Below, piece after piece: positions 16,677 to 25,214 of a stretch of 64,000 nucleotides of DNA (the stretch's first letter is position 1; each line of letters begins with the position of its first letter). The notes beneath the pieces were generated by a model. The model searched no databases, was not told the origin of the DNA, and saw nothing but the letters and a program-made list of their open reading frames with translations. A program made the translations under genes and the position numbers. Source of the DNA: Ignavibacteriales bacterium (GTDB lineage: Bacteria; Bacteroidota; Ignavibacteria; Ignavibacteriales; Melioribacteraceae); NCBI GenBank assembly GCA_026390795.1, contig JAPLFG010000004.1:186001-250000 (forward strand), written 5' to 3'.

Positions 16677-17840
16677 TCATCCTTTCTGTTTGGAAATTAT
16701 TTGCATTTTATTGGTTGCTTTTCTTTTAAAATCTTCATCTGTTCCGTTTTTCAAAACCCAGTTAAAATTTTCTTCAGCTTTGAAATGATCACCCAATGAA
16801 ATATAGCAATCACCGATTACATAGTAACACATGGTTTCTTCTTCCGGAATCAAATTACGGTTTATAAATTCTTTCAGAATATTAACTGTATTCTTAAAAT
16901 CACTACTCTTTCTATAATTCATTGCCAACTGTAAATAAATATTCCCCAAGGTTTTTTTATTGACTTCGTTTAAATTATCATTTTTCGAAAGATCGATACC
17001 GTGGATCAGTAGTTTGTTTGCTTCGTCATCCATTTCATAACGCCTGAATTCATTAGCAAATTGATATAAATAAAAATATTTGGCGCTTGGAATTAAATTG
17101 ACTAATTCATCAATATCCTTTCTGGCTAATGAGGTTTCGCCTTGCCGAATATAGAGTTTACTTAACATTTCAAGAGCTTCATAACGTGCTAGTCTTCCCT
17201 TTTGAATAACTAAAGAAAGATATTTAACAGCATTCTCCTCACTCCCGCTTCTTTTTAGGATCCATAAGACCGGCTTTAGGTACCACGGAACATCACTTGC
17301 GTAATAATTGAAAATGGCTTGGCCGAAATAGGCATCTGCCCAATCCGGGCACAATGAAATAAGTCTGTCATGGTAGTCCAACCCTTTTTTCCCTTCGGAG
17401 GCGGCTTTAAATTTATCACCATTTAAAGCATAGGATAATCCAATATAGCCATAAGATGCACCGGTATAAAATAATGCTACGGTATCATTAGGGTCTTTGT
17501 TAAGTATTACATCTCCTAAATGTGTAATCTCTTTGAATTCGAAAAAATCCAGGTCAGGTCTTCTATGGGACTTCTGTTCACCGAAATTTTTTATTTCCCC
17601 TTCAATTTGCAGATAGAGGCTTTTACGAAAGGTCACCATTGCGTGCATATATTTCCAGATTATACTTGACTGATCCATCGATAAATGGTTTTCGATCAAA
17701 TTATATGCTTCATCAAAATTTAGCTCGTAGGTTAATTTTACCACCTTATCTAAATCCTGGTCAGTAAGGGCATTTCTATTATTCTGTGCCGGGCAGATAT
17801 TTATTGAAATCAGAATGAAAAGTAGAATTACTTTTCTCAT
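16677..17840 (-). CDS. Secreted TPR-repeat protein of unknown function
   Basis: 387 residues from the ATG at 17838-17840, preferred over the ATG at 17882. The signal peptide (RKVILLFILISI, cleaved near Cys-Pro-Ala-Gln) then starts properly, and GAAAGGACC stands before it. The rest is alpha-helical with TPR-like repeats: ALFYTGASYGYIGLSYALNGD near residue 130, LEMLSKLYIRQGETSLARKD near 230, MCYYVIGDCYISLGDHFKAEE near 355. It is probably periplasmic or surface-attached and involved in protein-protein contacts. It is alone in its transcription unit, beside a repeat-rich tract. Family not recognised. Confidence 0.75.
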   Translation of the reverse strand: MRKVILLFILISINICPAQNNRNALTDQDLDKVVKLTYELNFDEAYNLIENHLSMDQSSIIWKYMHAMVTFRKSLYLQIEGEIKNFGEQKSHRRPDLDFFEFKEITHLGDVILNKDPNDTVALFYTGASYGYIGLSYALNGDKFKAASEGKKGLDYHDRLISLCPDWADAYFGQAIFNYYASDVPWYLKPVLWILKRSGSEENAVKYLSLVIQKGRLARYEALEMLSKLYIRQGETSLARKDIDELVNLIPSAKYFYLYQFANEFRRYEMDDEANKLLIHGIDLSKNDNLNEVNKKTLGNIYLQLAMNYRKSSDFKNTVNILKEFINRNLIPEEETMCYYVIGDCYISLGDHFKAEENFNWVLKNGTDEDFKRKATNKMQIISKQKG

Positions 17841-18087
17841 TATCAGGTCCTTTCTAACGTAGATCGTAAAAATTTTCATCAATTATCTGATATAACTTTC
17901 ATGAAAAATGATTCATCTAAAGATTGAATTCTGCCTCTTTAACTTTAGTTTTCGACTTGATGAAAACTATTTATCAGATACAGTTTAAAACTTCATCCGA
18001 TAGAATGTTGAGAACAACACCAACAAAGTTATAGAAGAAGCAGAACTCCTTAATTTGTCCTCGTACCTAACTAAAACCGCTCACAGG

Positions 18088-18528
18088 TTAATCTTTCTTT
18101 GAAAATAAATCTTTTATTCCTTTACCGACTGCTTTTAAATCACGGTTAAACCCTCTTTTAAAAATTACCCATTGATCTTTTCCTTCATACTTATACTCAC
18201 TTATCTTTTTCTTCAGTTCTATATTTCTTTCTTCTAGTACAACAATTTTTTTCTCATACTTAATCTTGAATTTCTCGTCAGCGGTTTTGATCTTCACTTT
18301 GAATTCTTCAATACTTTTTTCGTTAGCAGCAATTTTAAGATCTACACCGGCTTTAAATTCACGGTATTCCTTATCGCTTTCTGCCTGTGCATCATTCAAC
18401 TCAATTTTTGCAGCTTTAACTTTTTCTTTTGCAGTTTCTACTTTAGTTGCCTGTGCAAAGTTGACATTTGATAATGCTAGGCTGCTTATCAAAGCTATTG
18501 CCGTTACTATGATGCTTTTGATTTTCAT
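18088..18528 (-). CDS. Small secreted coiled-coil protein
   Basis: 146 residues. The start is ATG at 18526-18528, directly after AAGGAGAATT; an upstream in-frame ATG at 18561 has no ribosome site. The signal peptide (KIKSIIVTAIALISSLALS) ends near Asn-Phe-Ala-Gln-Ala. It is followed by a long Lys/Glu-rich coiled coil (about residues 30-115) and a short basic tail (FKRGFNRDLKAVGKGIKDLF). Similar small periplasmic helical proteins occur beside CsbD-like stress genes, as here. Exact function unknown; a structural or stress role in the envelope is an inference. Confidence 0.7.
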   Translation of the reverse strand: MKIKSIIVTAIALISSLALSNVNFAQATKVETAKEKVKAAKIELNDAQAESDKEYREFKAGVDLKIAANEKSIEEFKVKIKTADEKFKIKYEKKIVVLEERNIELKKKISEYKYEGKDQWVIFKRGFNRDLKAVGKGIKDLFSKKD

Positions 18529-18624
18529 AATTCTCCTTGATTGTAATTTAGAAATATTCATTTAGTTTATTCTTTTTGGCCGGATATTCTTCCAGCTGGA
18601 ACTCATTAAATTTCTTCGCGCATT

Positions 18625-18810
18625 CTATAATTTTGAAATTATGTTGTGTAGCTCTTCTTTAGTTTTTTCAAGTTTACTTTGCAATCTTCCCAATAATTCT
18701 TCTTCCTTACCTTTTTTGAAAAGCTGATCATCGTCGGTCAGATTTGCGTATTGTTGTTTTAGTTTCCCTGCAAATTCCTTCCAGTTTCCTTTAAGTAACA
18801 GCGAATTCAT
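18625..18810 (-). CDS. CsbD-like stress-response protein
   Basis: 61 residues from the ATG at 18808-18810 (ATAGGACAATCA before it). The sequence has the CsbD-family pattern: LLKGNWKEFAGKLKQQYANLT, then DDQLFKKGKEEELLGRLQ. It is short, hydrophilic and helical. CsbD proteins are induced by general stress and starvation in many bacteria; their molecular role is unknown. It lies upstream of the coiled-coil secreted protein on the same strand, which suggests a small stress unit. Confidence 0.8.
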   Translation of the reverse strand: MNSLLLKGNWKEFAGKLKQQYANLTDDDQLFKKGKEEELLGRLQSKLEKTKEELHNIISKL

Positions 18811-19050
18811 TGATTGTCCTATTTTTATGGATAAATTATTCAACATTGTTTGTTGTTTTGTGTAGTATATTATGAAGGAATTAAGCAGTGTTCAATCGGG
18901 CAAAAGGATGAAAAAAGGACTACACCCTTTAGGTCAACTTCCGGATTTCGATCTTCTTGATGATCATTGAGATAAAATTAAGAGCTGATATTTCTAAATT
19001 ATTCGAGCAAGTTGGGTTTTTGAGACATTCCGCAAAACATCTACTTTACA

Positions 19051-19178
19051 TGTCATTCTGATGAGCAAAGCGAAGAAGAATCTTTTTATTTGAGACGCAC
19101 CATAGTGCGTCTCTACAATTATGTTATTAAAATTCTTTGAGATTCTTCCTCTTCGACAAGCTCAGAGTCAGAATGACA
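19051..19178. repeat. Inverted GTCATTCTGA...TCAGAATGAC pair enclosing a hairpin repeat
   Basis: The left arm at 19051-19087 (TGTCATTCTGATGAGC, then GAAGAAGAATCTTTT) is mirrored by the right arm at 19131-19178 (GATTCTTCCTCTTCGAC, then AGAATGACA). Between them is a GAGAC hairpin at 19092-19120. The arm motif resembles a repeat I recall as common in Bacteroidota-like genomes. Confidence 0.7.
19092..19120 (+). repeat. GAGAC/GTCTC hairpin repeat, copy 7
   Basis: GAGACGCAC pairs with GTGCGTCTC; tail TACAATTA. Confidence 0.8.
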
Positions 19179-19196
19179 TCAATCATTTTCTTTTTT

Positions 19197-19225
19197 GAGA
19201 CGACTCTCGAGTCGTCTCTACATTA
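19197..19225 (+). repeat. GAGAC/GTCTC hairpin repeat, copy 8
   Basis: Perfect 22-bp palindrome: GAGACGACTCT pairs with TCGAGTCGTCTC around the centre; tail TACATTA. Confidence 0.85.
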
Positions 19226-19257
19226 ATTTCTTACATAAATTATTCGATTAAGAATTT

Positions 19258-19288
19258 GAGACACACCGCAGTGCATCTCTACATTTAT
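19258..19288 (+). repeat. GAGAC/GTCTC hairpin repeat, copy 9
   Basis: GAGACACACCGCAGTGCATCTC, with a weaker stem (GAGA.GCAC paired against GTGCATCTC), followed by TACATTTA. It ends directly at the stop codon of the aminotransferase gene and may serve as its terminator. Confidence 0.65.
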
Positions 19289-19289
19289 T

Positions 19290-20498
19290 TTATAAATGTG
19301 TGAAGATATTTCTTATTCTCTCCAATCCTTCTTCAATAATGTTGATTGGTGTAGTGGAGAATGAAAATCTCACATTATCGATAAAATAATCCCCGAAACA
19401 TGAACCATAGACAGATGCGACGCCTTCCTTAAAGAGAAGATTGTAGATATAAACTTTCCGGTCCTCTGTATTAAGATTATTTGGAATAAAAGAAGAGAAA
19501 TTAGGGAATAAATAAAATCCGCCGGCGGGTTTTGTAACGCTCATTCCTTCAATTTTAGTTAAACCGTCAAAAAAATGATTTCTTCTATTTTGAAACTCGG
19601 TTACCATATTTGCAATCGCTTTTTCACTTTCGGTTTTATTGCTTAATGCTTCTGCGGCGGCATGCTGAAGAAATGTTGTAACACCGGCAGTCTGTGTATA
19701 ATTACCGAGCTTAAGGAGTTTTGGAATCTGTTTATTTCGGGTAACAAGATAACCTAAACGCCAGCCAGTCATTGCGTAGCTTTTAGATAATGTAAATGTG
19801 CTGATTATATTATCATATTCCAGAGAGGTTGGACTGAAGTGCTTAGCGTTGTCAAAAACAATTGCTTCATAAGCTTCATCTGAAATGAGGAACGCCCCGT
19901 GTTTCAAACAAAGTTCTGCTATAGCAGTCACTTCCTCTTTCGTGAAAAGTTTTCCGGTTGGATTTTGCGGTGTGTTGAGATAAAAGAAAGCAGCACCTTC
20001 GAGTTCTTTATCAAGACGGTCGAAGTCGATGCTGAAATCAGGTTCGAGAGGAACCTGTTTAAAATTTGTAGCGCAATAAGGAACAAAATTTTCGAGAACG
20101 CAGCTCCAGCACGGCGCAAACCCAACTCCCTTCTTCCCTTCAAATAATTTGAATGATAATTCCAGCGCTTCCTGACCGCCGTCGGTACAAACAATATTTT
20201 CTCTATCAAATCCTTTTGCCTGATTGAAATAATCAAGTTTGTAAATGATCGCGTCTTTAAAAATATCTTCACCGCCGGATTTAGGATATTTTGTAAATCC
20301 TTTATCGAGAGCTTTTTTTGCCGCATCAACAATAAATTGTGGAGTATTAAAATCAATTTCACCGCGCTGAAATAGAATAAAATCTTTTCCGGTTGCAGAT
20401 TTATACTCCGGCGCTTTCTTCCTGACCTCTTCGCTAATACTAACGATAGGCGACATTCTTATGTTTTGTAAATTTTCACTGAATGTATTTGTGCTCAT
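19290..20498 (-). CDS. PLP-dependent class I/II aminotransferase (aspartate aminotransferase-like)
   Basis: 402 residues, fold type I aminotransferase. It has the substrate-binding N-terminal segment GEIDFNTPQFIVDAA, the PLP Asp/Tyr region LISDEAYEAIVFD near 205-217, and the Schiff-base lysine in TLSKSYAMTGWRLGY near 235. The conserved Arg that binds the carboxylate lies in the C-terminal NVRFSFSTT. It probably transfers an amino group between aspartate or another amino acid and 2-oxoglutarate in the cytoplasm; the exact substrate is not fixed by sequence. It is single and not in an evident operon. The flanks are both rich in hairpin repeats. Confidence 0.88.
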   Translation of the reverse strand: MSTNTFSENLQNIRMSPIVSISEEVRKKAPEYKSATGKDFILFQRGEIDFNTPQFIVDAAKKALDKGFTKYPKSGGEDIFKDAIIYKLDYFNQAKGFDRENIVCTDGGQEALELSFKLFEGKKGVGFAPCWSCVLENFVPYCATNFKQVPLEPDFSIDFDRLDKELEGAAFFYLNTPQNPTGKLFTKEEVTAIAELCLKHGAFLISDEAYEAIVFDNAKHFSPTSLEYDNIISTFTLSKSYAMTGWRLGYLVTRNKQIPKLLKLGNYTQTAGVTTFLQHAAAEALSNKTESEKAIANMVTEFQNRRNHFFDGLTKIEGMSVTKPAGGFYLFPNFSSFIPNNLNTEDRKVYIYNLLFKEGVASVYGSCFGDYFIDNVRFSFSTTPINIIEEGLERIRNIFTHL

Positions 20499-20700
20499 AT
20501 AATACCTTTTTTATTGAATGTATTTTTTTTGGGCAGGGATGTAAAAATCAATTAATCCGAAAAGAAGATAAAATATTTTTATCAGTCTCTCAAGAAGTAG
20601 ACAAGATCATTTCATAAATATTTTTGTAAATAGTATAATCGGGACAACTTTAGTGGATTACATCTACTGTATTCTAAATATGAAAATCACATTAGTTTTT

Positions 20701-20730
20701 CAGACGCCCCTCTAGGCTTCTCTACATTTA
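20701..20730 (+). repeat. GAGAC/GTCTC hairpin repeat, copy 10 (degenerate)
   Basis: CAGACGCCCCTCTAGGCTTCTC followed by TACATTTA; the stem is imperfect but the tail is typical. Confidence 0.6.
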
Positions 20731-20774
20731 ATAATGTCATTCTTATTAGAGAAGTGAAGCGAAATCTTTCATTT

Positions 20775-20800
20775 GAGACGCACCACGGTGCGTCTTTACA
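20775..20800 (+). repeat. GAGAC/GTCTC hairpin repeat, copy 11
   Basis: GAGACGCACC pairs with GGTGCGTCTT; tail TACA. Almost identical to copy 2. Confidence 0.75.
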
Positions 20801-20812
20801 AATAATATTTCT

Positions 20813-20842
20813 GAGACAATTGAACCGATTGTCTCTACATTT
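20813..20842 (+). repeat. GAGAC/GTCTC hairpin repeat, copy 12
   Basis: GAGACAAT pairs with ATTGTCTC, with an inner TGAACCG loop; tail TACATTTA. A third distinct inner arm that still pairs. Confidence 0.8.
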
Positions 20843-20893
20843 AATATTCTTCATCCACTAAACTAGAGTTTATAAAAAGATGTGCTGAAATGT

Positions 20894-22987
20894 TCAGTTT
20901 GCTCTGAAGAGTGAAGTATTTCTTTTCTTCGATTTTTTATTTCCGACTGCCATTGCAAGGGCTTGTTTGGATCCTACAAGAATCATCATCTTTGATGCGC
21001 GCGTTACTGCCGTGTATAAAAGATTTCTTTGAAGCATAATGTAATGAGCAGTTGTTACCGGCATAATAACGCACGGATATTCCGAGCCCTGAGACTTATG
21101 AACTGTAATTGCATATGCAAGTGTTATATCATCGAGTTCGAGAAAATCATAACCTACATTTCTTCCGCCGAAGTTGATTTCAAGTTTCTGATCTTCAATT
21201 TCGATTTTTTCGATCAATCCGATATCTCCGTTATATACATCTTTATCATAATTATTTCTCAGCTGCATAACTTTGTCACCGATCTTAAATTTTTTTTCTC
21301 CGCGTGCAAGTAATATTTTTTTTGGATTCAATGCATTCTGCAGTTTATCGTTCAGGTTATTCGCTCCGGTATCGCCCTTATACATCGGTGTAAGAACCTG
21401 TATCTCCTTCATCGGATCGAAACCGTATTTCTCAGGTAATCTCTGCTGACACAATTCCGTTATAACATCGGCAATCCTAGAATTATCATTCTCCGGAATA
21501 AAAAAGAAATCAGATGATTCATTATTGAGAAGAGTTGGAAATTCTCCTTTGTTGATCTTATGAGCGTTTACAACAATCCGGCTCTCTTCAGCCTGGCGGA
21601 ATATTTTCGTAAGCATTGCCGTGGGAATAATTTCCGATTGAATCAGATCATGCAGAATATTCCCGCAACCGACGGACGGGAGCTGATCTACATCCCCGAC
21701 AAGAATTAATGTAGTATTTAGACTAACCGCACTTATCAAACTGTTCATTAATAATGTGTCTATCATTGAGATTTCGTCAATAACAAGAAGATCGGTTTCA
21801 AGCGGGTTTTCTTCATCACGCTGAAAGAGATGGTCTTGAGGATTATACTCCAGCAGACGGTGAATTGTCTTTGCTTCCATACCGATCACTTCACTCATTC
21901 TTTTTGCTGCTCTTCCGGTCGGCGCGGCAAGCATAATATTTTTCTTTAATATTTTATAAGATTCGATTATTCCTTTGAGTGCCGTTGTTTTACCGGTGCC
22001 AGGTCCCCCGGTCAAAATCAGAATTTTATTAGCAAGAGAATTGCGGATCGCCTCAAGCTGTTCTTCGGAATAGACTGAATTTAACCGGATCGATTTTATT
22101 TCTTTTTCAGAAAACTCGCTTGAACGTTCGGATAAAGCTTTTATTTTTTCCTCAATATTCCTTTCGGCTTCATAATAAAACGAGAGATAAATTTTTTCAT
22201 TTATAATTTTAATCAGATTTTGCGATTCCATCTCTCGGAAAAGCATTAATGAATCGGTCAGATCGGTACCCAATACTTCGTAACACTTTGAGATAAGTTC
22301 TTCCAATTGAAGAAACACATGTCCGTCCCCGGAAGCTTCATTCAGAACATAAGTAATTCCCGCTTTAATCCTTTTTGGATGATCTTCGCTAAAGCCGACA
22401 CTCTTTCCTATAGCGTCGGCAATTTTGAAACCGATTCCCCAGACATCGTAAGTAAGTTGATAAGGATTATCCTGAACAATTTTAACCGAGTTGGCGCCAT
22501 ATGTTCTGTAAATTTTTAAAGCATATGAGGAAGAAATATCAAATGATTGGAGGAAGATCATTATTTCTTTGATCGCTTTTTGTTCTACCCAGCTTTTCTT
22601 AATGAGATCAAGTTTTTTAATACCGATCCCCTCAATATCTAGAAGCCGGTTTATATCAACATCAAGAATCTCAAGCGTTTCTTCCTTGAAATAATTAACG
22701 ATCTTCTCCGCTGTTGCCGGTCCAACACCTTTAATTAATCCCGAGCCGAGATATTTTGTAATTCCCGTGATTGTTGATGGATAGACGATGGAAAAGGATT
22801 CGATCTTAAACTGTTCACCATATTTGGAGTGAGTTTCAAACTCACCGGATAGTTTTAGTTTTTCTCCAACTTTTACATTCGGTAATATACCGACGGCTTT
22901 CAAGCCATTCGAGAATGATGCAATGCAGTATCCGGTGACTTCATTCTTGTAAAGAAACCCGTCTAATATTGCTTCTATTGTTTGCAT
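20894..22987 (-). CDS. recD2: RecD2-type ATP-dependent DNA helicase
   Basis: 697 residues, superfamily 1B 5'-3' helicase. The N-terminal region (1-70) is OB-like. Helix-hairpin-helix motifs follow at about 80-130 (LIKGVGPATAEKIV, LLDIEGIGIKKLDLI), the feature that separates RecD2 from the RecD of RecBCD. Walker A is LTGGPGTGKTTAL near 327-340, Walker B LLVIDEISMID near 400, and the C-terminal UvrD-like motif ITVHKSQGSEYPCVI lies near 635. RecD2 works without RecBC in recombination and replication-fork repair. Start ATG at 22985-22987. No operon partner. Length is a little short of the roughly 720-740 residues usual for the family but all motifs are present. Confidence 0.93.
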   Translation of the reverse strand: MQTIEAILDGFLYKNEVTGYCIASFSNGLKAVGILPNVKVGEKLKLSGEFETHSKYGEQFKIESFSIVYPSTITGITKYLGSGLIKGVGPATAEKIVNYFKEETLEILDVDINRLLDIEGIGIKKLDLIKKSWVEQKAIKEIMIFLQSFDISSSYALKIYRTYGANSVKIVQDNPYQLTYDVWGIGFKIADAIGKSVGFSEDHPKRIKAGITYVLNEASGDGHVFLQLEELISKCYEVLGTDLTDSLMLFREMESQNLIKIINEKIYLSFYYEAERNIEEKIKALSERSSEFSEKEIKSIRLNSVYSEEQLEAIRNSLANKILILTGGPGTGKTTALKGIIESYKILKKNIMLAAPTGRAAKRMSEVIGMEAKTIHRLLEYNPQDHLFQRDEENPLETDLLVIDEISMIDTLLMNSLISAVSLNTTLILVGDVDQLPSVGCGNILHDLIQSEIIPTAMLTKIFRQAEESRIVVNAHKINKGEFPTLLNNESSDFFFIPENDNSRIADVITELCQQRLPEKYGFDPMKEIQVLTPMYKGDTGANNLNDKLQNALNPKKILLARGEKKFKIGDKVMQLRNNYDKDVYNGDIGLIEKIEIEDQKLEINFGGRNVGYDFLELDDITLAYAITVHKSQGSEYPCVIMPVTTAHYIMLQRNLLYTAVTRASKMMILVGSKQALAMAVGNKKSKKRNTSLFRAN

Positions 22988-23243
22988 TTGTTTTTCAATT
23001 TCATAATTGAAATATAATATTCAGCGGGCTCAATAGAACGCAGACGACACAGATTTTTTATGTTCTTCGCTGATACAATCGAGGTCAATGCAATTGCCAC
23101 GTCTCGCTTTGCGGAACTTTCAATGACAGATAATAATTATTATTCAATCAGTCACACCAGTTTAGCCGGTTCAATATTTCTCATTACGGATAATTGTTAT
23201 ATATTCATATAAGCTAAACAGATTTAAATCTGGATAATAATAG

Positions 23244-24053
23244 ATGATCGGTAGATTCCAAGAAGTAAGTGAAGCGTTCAGCCGTCAGTCTGAAATTTTT
23301 GACTCTTACGAAAAAGGAAATGAAATTTTAAGATGGATGCGCTCGGTAACACATGAACATCTTGCCCGGCATTTAAAAAAAAATGATAAGATTCTTGAAT
23401 TAAATTCCGGTACGGGGCTCGATGCGGTTTATCTTGCAAAGAAAGGATATAAAATTCATTGCACGGATATATCGATCGGAATGCTGGAGAAGTTGAAACA
23501 AAAAATTGAAAATCAAAAATTAGGAAACTTGATTTCATATCAGCTTCTTTCTTTTACCGATCTGGATAAACTAGAGAAAAATAATTATGACTACATTTTT
23601 TCTAATTTCGGCGGATTGAACTGTGTTAATGATTTGAGCGCCGTCTTCGCGAATTTTGGAAAGATTTTAAAACCGGGAGGTAAAGTTACACTTGTAATTA
23701 TTCCACCGGTCTGTCCGTGGGAATTACTTCTCGCATTGAAAGGAAATTTCAAAACCTCGTTTAGAAGACTTCATAATGCCGGTGTTGCTGCTAACGTTGA
23801 GGGAGTTAAATTTACAACTTACTATCACTCGGTTAGAAAAACAGTAAAGTCTCTCGGAAATGAATTCAGCATAATTGAAGTTCAAGGGCTTGCGTCTATA
23901 AGTCCGCCGCCATATATGATAAATTTCCCAAAGAAATATCCGAGATTCTATAATCTCTTAACAAGGATTGAGAATAAATTATCACATACATTTCCATTCA
24001 ACCACTGGGCAGATCATTTTATTATAACTGCCGAATATCATCCCACAGTTTAA
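23244..24053 (+). CDS. SAM-dependent class I methyltransferase
   Basis: 269 residues, Rossmann-like methyltransferase. SAM motif I is ILELNSGTGLDAVYLAKKG (about residues 47-65), the acidic ribose contact is in HCTDIS, and motif IV is near YDYIFSNFGGLNCV. The C-terminal part has hydrophobic segments (CPWELLLALKG), as in ubiquinone/lipid or surface-metabolite methyltransferases. It converges on the amidohydrolase gene: the two stop codons share TTAA at 24050-24053. It probably belongs functionally to the glycan/lipid cluster that follows. Substrate unknown. Confidence 0.82.
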   Translation: MIGRFQEVSEAFSRQSEIFDSYEKGNEILRWMRSVTHEHLARHLKKNDKILELNSGTGLDAVYLAKKGYKIHCTDISIGMLEKLKQKIENQKLGNLISYQLLSFTDLDKLEKNNYDYIFSNFGGLNCVNDLSAVFANFGKILKPGGKVTLVIIPPVCPWELLLALKGNFKTSFRRLHNAGVAANVEGVKFTTYYHSVRKTVKSLGNEFSIIEVQGLASISPPPYMINFPKKYPRFYNLLTRIENKLSHTFPFNHWADHFIITAEYHPTV

Positions 24054-25213
24054 TTGATCTCAAACGGAAACTGATATTCCGGAAGAAATTTATTGATAGA
24101 TTCTTTGAGTTCTCTGATTCCTTTTGTAATATATTTTTGGACCGAGTTTATAATAATCAAATCAAACTTATTTTCAATAAGTAGCCTGTGTTGATCAGCC
24201 AAATTTTTATCAATGAAAACTATTAGGCCGTGTTTTAATATCAGCAGAATATCTTCCGGATTCGTGTCGTAAAAACTATCCCATCCATTTTTATGTTTTC
24301 TTTTAGAGACAACAATATCAGCAGAGTTATTGATTGAAATGGAACCGTAGGATTTGATATTCCATATTTCAGCCGTTGTTCTTGTTAAGCTATTATATAA
24401 TTCTTCGTCACCAAGACAATTCATTTTTCGTGCAAGGCGAAGATGATTCCAAAGATTCCAATCGGCACTTAAAGGTGAATCTGTACCAAAGAGAATCTTT
24501 GTATTGATTTTTAACTTATCAATTGTCGCCGTTTTATCATAAAGGATAATATTGGAGTCCGGGCACCAAACCAATGCCTTGAATTCTCTGCTTTGTGTCT
24601 CGTTCATTGAAATTCCATGAACGGCTATGATCTTTTTCTTAAAAACATTCTTATTTATCAATTTATTAATCTCATTAAATGATTCAACATTTGTCCCTTC
24701 ACCTAAATGGATTACAAAAGGTTTTCCGTTGAATAATAAATTCAGTTTATAGAACCAATACTTTTCCAATCTGATCGAGTGAAGATAATTATATTTTTTA
24801 ATGAGGCCCGGCAAATTACCGTAAGAATTAGCGGGACCGTTTCCATGATGCGCCACATTTGTTACACCACAAATCAAATTCTTATAAAGTCCCCATTTAT
24901 ATTTTAACTCGTAAGGGACCTTCAAAACTTCTTTAATTTTTTCATTGTCAACGGAATGAATATCTTTCCCCCATTCTACATAATCATTATAAATTCGATT
25001 ACCGAGTTTTGGGAAGAGACTAAACTCCAGGTGATCGTGTGAGTTTATCAATCCCGGGAATGCAATTGCATCATCAAAATTGATGACGATCCTATTTTTT
25101 TGATCACCATTTTTAGTTTTGATTGAATCAATAGAAATTATTTTGGAGCCAGTAATTTCTATGGACGAAGGATTAGTTTCCTTGCCGATTATGTAAACAT
25201 TATTCAGAATCAT
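24050..25213 (-). CDS. Amidohydrolase-superfamily metal enzyme
   Basis: 387 residues of the amidohydrolase superfamily (chlorohydrolase/cytosine-deaminase-like). Metal ligands are visible: HxH in INSHDHLEFS near residue 60, His in FVIHLGEGT near 167, His in IAVHGISMNE near 200, and the catalytic Asp in ILFGTDSPLSADW near 245. A beta-sandwich flank encloses the barrel (residues 1-50 and after 320). It probably deaminates or hydrolyses a ring or amide compound in the cytoplasm. It lies at the end of a minus-strand cluster, one base after a methyltransferase, so a tailoring role in the same pathway is likely. Substrate unknown. Confidence 0.8.
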   Translation of the reverse strand: MILNNVYIIGKETNPSSIEITGSKIISIDSIKTKNGDQKNRIVINFDDAIAFPGLINSHDHLEFSLFPKLGNRIYNDYVEWGKDIHSVDNEKIKEVLKVPYELKYKWGLYKNLICGVTNVAHHGNGPANSYGNLPGLIKKYNYLHSIRLEKYWFYKLNLLFNGKPFVIHLGEGTNVESFNEINKLINKNVFKKKIIAVHGISMNETQSREFKALVWCPDSNIILYDKTATIDKLKINTKILFGTDSPLSADWNLWNHLRLARKMNCLGDEELYNSLTRTTAEIWNIKSYGSISINNSADIVVSKRKHKNGWDSFYDTNPEDILLILKHGLIVFIDKNLADQHRLLIENKFDLIIINSVQKYITKGIRELKESINKFLPEYQFPFEIN

Positions 25214-25214
25214 G

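Larger units (their letters stand above)
18847..19289. other. Gene-free tract with repeats
   Basis: Contains a degenerate GAGAC element (19022-19050), an inverted GTCATTCTGA/TCAGAATGAC pair (19051-19178) and three good GAGAC hairpins. No gene is seen. Confidence 0.75.
20499..20893. other. Gene-free tract with repeats
   Basis: Holds three GAGAC-family hairpins and one GTCATTCT...GAAGCGAAATCTTTC element (20733-20770). No gene is seen. Confidence 0.75.

Noticed and set aside
16164-16788. Several frames of 66-89 codons in the repeat tract
   Set aside because: They consist of the palindromic repeats read through and show no protein-like pattern.
15691-20842. CRISPR array
   Set aside because: Hairpins are unevenly spaced, inner sequences differ, and no cas gene is present.
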